From Flavobacterium fryxellicola (GTDB lineage Bacteria; Bacteroidota; Bacteroidia; Flavobacteriales; Flavobacteriaceae), in the NCBI RefSeq assembly GCF_900143245.1, contig NZ_FRDK01000002.1, forward strand, positions 124,001-188,000: a stretch of DNA of 64,000 nt, read 5' to 3'. The notes beneath the pieces were generated by a model that had not been told where the DNA came from, did no database searches, and saw only the letters and a program-made list of their open reading frames with translations. How positions within the stretch are numbered: position 1 is the stretch's first letter; each line of letters starts with the position of its first letter. Position numbers and translations under genes: made by a program. Below are positions 61,514-64,000 of the stretch, piece by piece.

Positions 61514-61553
61514 AATACTATCAAAGCCACTTAAAAGTGGCTTTGATAGTATT
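61514..61553. terminator. 19-bp hairpin between small protein and carbonic anhydrase genes
   Basis: AATACTATCAAAGCCACTT (61514-61532) and its perfect complement (61535-61553) leave a 2-base gap. The right arm covers two bases of the carbonic anhydrase stop codon (61552-61554). The genes are convergent. Confidence 0.85.
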
Positions 61554-62187
61554 AGAATTTCAATTGGTACACAGCATCTAAATCTTTATTCGAACTGATA
61601 TTAACCTGTAAATCAGTTACGAAACCAGAATTAAGTCCATATGCCCAGCCGTGTAATGTCAGTTCTTGACCATTTTTCCATGCCGCTTGAACAATCGATG
61701 TCTTGGCTAAATCAAAAACCTGCTCTTTTACATTCAATTCTACAAAAGTGTTAAAACGTTCTGCTTCATCTTGAATAGAATCTAAATACTGGCTGTGTAA
61801 CCGGTACACGTCTTTAATATGACGAATCCAGTTATCAATAATTCCTATAGAATCATTTCCCATTGCAGCTTTCACACCGCCACATCCATAATGCCCACAT
61901 ACTAATACATGTTTCACCTTCAATACATTTACTGCATAATCTAGAACGCTCAACATATTCATGTCACTATGTACAACCATATTAGCAATATTTCTATGTA
62001 CAAAAACTTCCCCAGGCTTAGCTCCTATAATTTCATTTGCTGGAACCCTGCTATCAGAGCAACCGATCCATAATAACGGCGGTGTCTGCCCTTTGGCTAA
62101 ATCCTGGAAATAATTTGGATCGCTCATTAAAGAGGTTTCTACCCATTTTTTATTATTCTCTAGTATTTTTTTATAAAAATCAACCAT
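61552..62187 (-). CDS. can: Beta-class carbonic anhydrase
   Basis: The 211-residue zinc enzyme interconverts CO2 and bicarbonate. Zinc ligands are Cys43 in WIGCSDSRVPANE (with Asp45/Arg47), His99 and Cys102 in VLVCGHYGCGGVKAAM. GEVFVHRNIANMV also fits the family, and no signal peptide is seen, so it is cytoplasmic. It is downstream of a SulP transporter on the same strand with a 74-base gap that contains a -7-like element. A carbonic anhydrase beside SulP is the classic arrangement for bicarbonate uptake. Confidence 0.95.
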   Translation of the reverse strand: MVDFYKKILENNKKWVETSLMSDPNYFQDLAKGQTPPLLWIGCSDSRVPANEIIGAKPGEVFVHRNIANMVVHSDMNMLSVLDYAVNVLKVKHVLVCGHYGCGGVKAAMGNDSIGIIDNWIRHIKDVYRLHSQYLDSIQDEAERFNTFVELNVKEQVFDLAKTSIVQAAWKNGQELTLHGWAYGLNSGFVTDLQVNISSNKDLDAVYQLKF

Positions 62188-62230
62188 AACTTTTAGAAAT
62201 TATTTTATTTATGTAACCGTTTAATCCTTA

Positions 62231-62238
62231 CAAATCTA
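62231..62238 (-). promoter_or_regulatory. Possible -7 element of carbonic anhydrase gene
   Basis: On the minus strand TAGATTTG matches TAnnTTTG, about 44 bases before the ATG; no TTG partner is seen. The gene could have its own promoter besides read-through from the SulP gene. Confidence 0.4.
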
Positions 62239-62261
62239 TTGTAAAGAAACTCATTTTTTAT

Positions 62262-63935
62262 TTAATTAGACGTTTTTTCTTCCTTAAGAAAATCATCGTC
62301 TGTTACTACTCTTTTGACCATTACTCTTTTCGCAGCGTCATAGTAATGTTCAATAGTCACATGATTTTGACTATCAATCGTGTTTTCCAATTGATATGCT
62401 TTTTTAAACCCTTTTAACTTCACTTTTATATTGTTATCCAATGCCCTCGTCGTTTTAAATTCGTGGATTAAATCCAAAATATCATGAGCAATGTAGACCG
62501 TATCTGTTGCATCAATGATCACCTTAGAATTTTCTGGAATTTGACTTAATGTTTGTTTGATCGCAGCTTTATTCAAGAAAGAAACTTCTTGCGCCAAATC
62601 AATATGAATAACGTCGCCATCAGCATATTCTTCTTTTCTAAACAAGTAAGCTCTCTGCAGATTTCCTTTTAAAACAAAAATAATACTGATTATAATTCCT
62701 AGAGTAACTCCTTTCAACAAATCCAAAAATACAACCGCCAATAACGTGGCAATAAATGGTACAAATTGGTATTTTCCTTTTTCCCAAAAGTGTTTAAATG
62801 TGGCTGGTTTTGCTAATTTATAGCCAACTAAGATTAAAATAGCTGCCAAGGTCGCCAGCGGAATTTTATTAAGAACCACCGGAATAGCAAGCACACTTAC
62901 TAATAATAATAAGCCATGAATAATGGTAGACATTTTAGACTTAGCGCCTGAATTACTGTTGGCAGAGGAACGCACAATTACAGAAGTTAAGGGTAATCCG
63001 CCTAAAAGTGAACTGACCATGTTTCCAACACCTTGCGCTTTTAATTCTACATTAGTGTCGGTATATCTCTTTTGCACATCCATTCTGTCTGCTGCCTCAA
63101 TACTTAAAAGCGTTTCAATAGATGCAACAATAGCAATCGTCAAGGCAATCACCCATACCTTAGGATTAGTAATTCCAGAAAAATTAGGAGTTACGATGAT
63201 CGATTTAAATTCTTCTAAAGAGGATGGAACTGGTAAAGAAACCAAATGTTCTTTTCCAATTGCTAACGTGCTGCCTGTTCCTATAAAAATTTCATTCAGG
63301 ATAACACCAATAGCTACGGCGATTAAAGCACCTGGCACTAACTTTAATTTTTTCAAAAAAGGTACTTTATCCCATGAAATCAAAATCGTCATAGAAATTA
63401 ATGTAATAACGATAGAACCAATTTGAATATAATCCACAATACCAGCTAACGAAGAAAATGTATTACTTCCATCCTTTTGCAAAAAGGCCAAATCTCCTTC
63501 AAAATCACTGTCATATCCAAAAGCATGAGGCAATTGCTTCAAAACAATGATGATTCCAATACCGGCTAACATTCCTTCAATAACATTTGTTGGAAAATAA
63601 TTAGAAATACTTCCTGCCTTTAGAAAACCCAATATCAGTTGTATTAAGCCCGCTATAAAAACAGCCGTCAGAAAAATATCAAAAGCACCTAAATCTGTGA
63701 TTGCAGTAAGCACAATAGCGGTAAGACCCGCTGCAGGTCCAGAAACACTTATGTGTGATTTACTTAAATACCCTACCACTATACCACCAATAACTCCTGC
63801 TATAATTCCAGAAAATAAGGGAGCACCAGAAGCCATTGCAATACCTAAACACAATGGTAACGCCACTAAAAAAACCACTAAACCAGACGCAAAATCAGAT
63901 TTAAGGTTAGCAAAAAGATTATTTTTTTTTGTCAT
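62262..63935 (-). CDS. SulP family anion transporter with STAS domain (candidate bicarbonate transporter)
   Basis: The 557-residue product starts with DFASGLVVFLVALPLCLGIA and ASGAPLFSGIIAGVIGGIVVG. It has about 10-12 membrane helices with the SulP marks SGPAAGLTAIVLTAI and GLPLTSVIVRSSANSNSGA. The C-terminal STAS domain (about 430-525) has VIHIDLAQEVSFLNKAAIKQ and KVIIDATDTVYIAHDILDLI. SulP proteins carry sulfate, bicarbonate or other anions. The neighbouring carbonic anhydrase and the SbtA gene elsewhere in the window favour bicarbonate, as in cyanobacterial BicA. The start (MTKKNNLFANLKSDF) is well placed. Confidence 0.9.
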   Translation of the reverse strand: MTKKNNLFANLKSDFASGLVVFLVALPLCLGIAMASGAPLFSGIIAGVIGGIVVGYLSKSHISVSGPAAGLTAIVLTAITDLGAFDIFLTAVFIAGLIQLILGFLKAGSISNYFPTNVIEGMLAGIGIIIVLKQLPHAFGYDSDFEGDLAFLQKDGSNTFSSLAGIVDYIQIGSIVITLISMTILISWDKVPFLKKLKLVPGALIAVAIGVILNEIFIGTGSTLAIGKEHLVSLPVPSSLEEFKSIIVTPNFSGITNPKVWVIALTIAIVASIETLLSIEAADRMDVQKRYTDTNVELKAQGVGNMVSSLLGGLPLTSVIVRSSANSNSGAKSKMSTIIHGLLLLVSVLAIPVVLNKIPLATLAAILILVGYKLAKPATFKHFWEKGKYQFVPFIATLLAVVFLDLLKGVTLGIIISIIFVLKGNLQRAYLFRKEEYADGDVIHIDLAQEVSFLNKAAIKQTLSQIPENSKVIIDATDTVYIAHDILDLIHEFKTTRALDNNIKVKLKGFKKAYQLENTIDSQNHVTIEHYYDAAKRVMVKRVVTDDDFLKEEKTSN

Positions 63936-64000
63936 AATACCGAACTAAAAATTGAATACAAAATGAACCACATGCTATATGTGCTAATTGATTTTAAAAA

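Noticed and set aside
62923..63426. Plus-strand ORF of 167 codons opposite the SulP gene
   Set aside because: Mirror of a strongly supported SulP frame, without domain or promoter.

Overview
The window comes from a low-GC member of the Bacteroidota, most likely a Flavobacterium-like flavobacterium. The grounds are a SusC/SusD pair, a C-terminal Por-type (type IX) sorting domain on secreted nucleases, BshB1 for bacillithiol, DUF3667 and LETM1-related proteins, and promoters of the TTG / TAnnTTTG type in front of many genes.

Region 1 (1-14.4 kb) begins with a cut-off DUF389 membrane protein. It continues with a SusC/SusD outer-membrane pair, arginase and ornithine aminotransferase (one operon), and a divergent Lrp/AsnC regulator. 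A run of exported hydrolases follows: cyanophycinase, a penicillin-acylase-type Ntn hydrolase, a dienelactone hydrolase and an M28 peptidase, with a DUF3667 protein among them. Read together, this could be a locus that cuts an arginine-rich polymer such as cyanophycin outside the cytoplasm and feeds arginine to ornithine and glutamate semialdehyde.

Region 2 (14.4-31.5 kb) is mixed: a PAS sensor kinase, two exported ferritin-like proteins with twin-arginine signals, tRNA-His, bshB1, isochorismate synthase with a hotdog thioesterase, and a beta-helix lipoprotein. Two tandem secreted endonuclease I paralogues and purL follow; the purL N-terminus appears to carry an in-frame repeat insertion. A nitronate monooxygenase closes the stretch.

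Region 3 (31.7-38 kb) is the most unusual. A LysR regulator stands divergent to a tight cluster of two tandem small membrane proteins, a 91-aa unknown protein, a DUF6671 zinc-ribbon protein, a Sua5/YrdC protein, a dihydroorotase-like protein that seems to lack its bridging lysine, and an SbtA-type sodium/bicarbonate transporter. At 59.7-64 kb lie an NADP-isocitrate dehydrogenase, a paralogue of the 91-aa protein, a beta-carbonic anhydrase and a SulP transporter. The LysR promoter and the isocitrate dehydrogenase promoter share an exact 22-base dyad-containing sequence. I infer a bicarbonate/CO2-responsive regulon.

Region 4 (38-52 kb) is fatty-acid degradation: an acyl-CoA ligase, then MarR regulator, FadN, FadA and FadE. 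It is interrupted by a Gabija-type defence pair (OLD nuclease plus UvrD helicase) and, inside the fad operon, by a 23S-intervening-type four-helix protein flanked by inverted repeats.

Region 5 (52-59 kb) holds an APC permease, two MscS channels, a YihY/BrkB membrane protein, a Cu/Zn superoxide dismutase lipoprotein and a LETM1-related protein.

Two copies of a roughly 110-120 base structured repeat (conserved frame, copy-specific perfect hairpin) lie at 14.45 and 45.2 kb. No CRISPR array, rRNA, transposase or integrase was seen.
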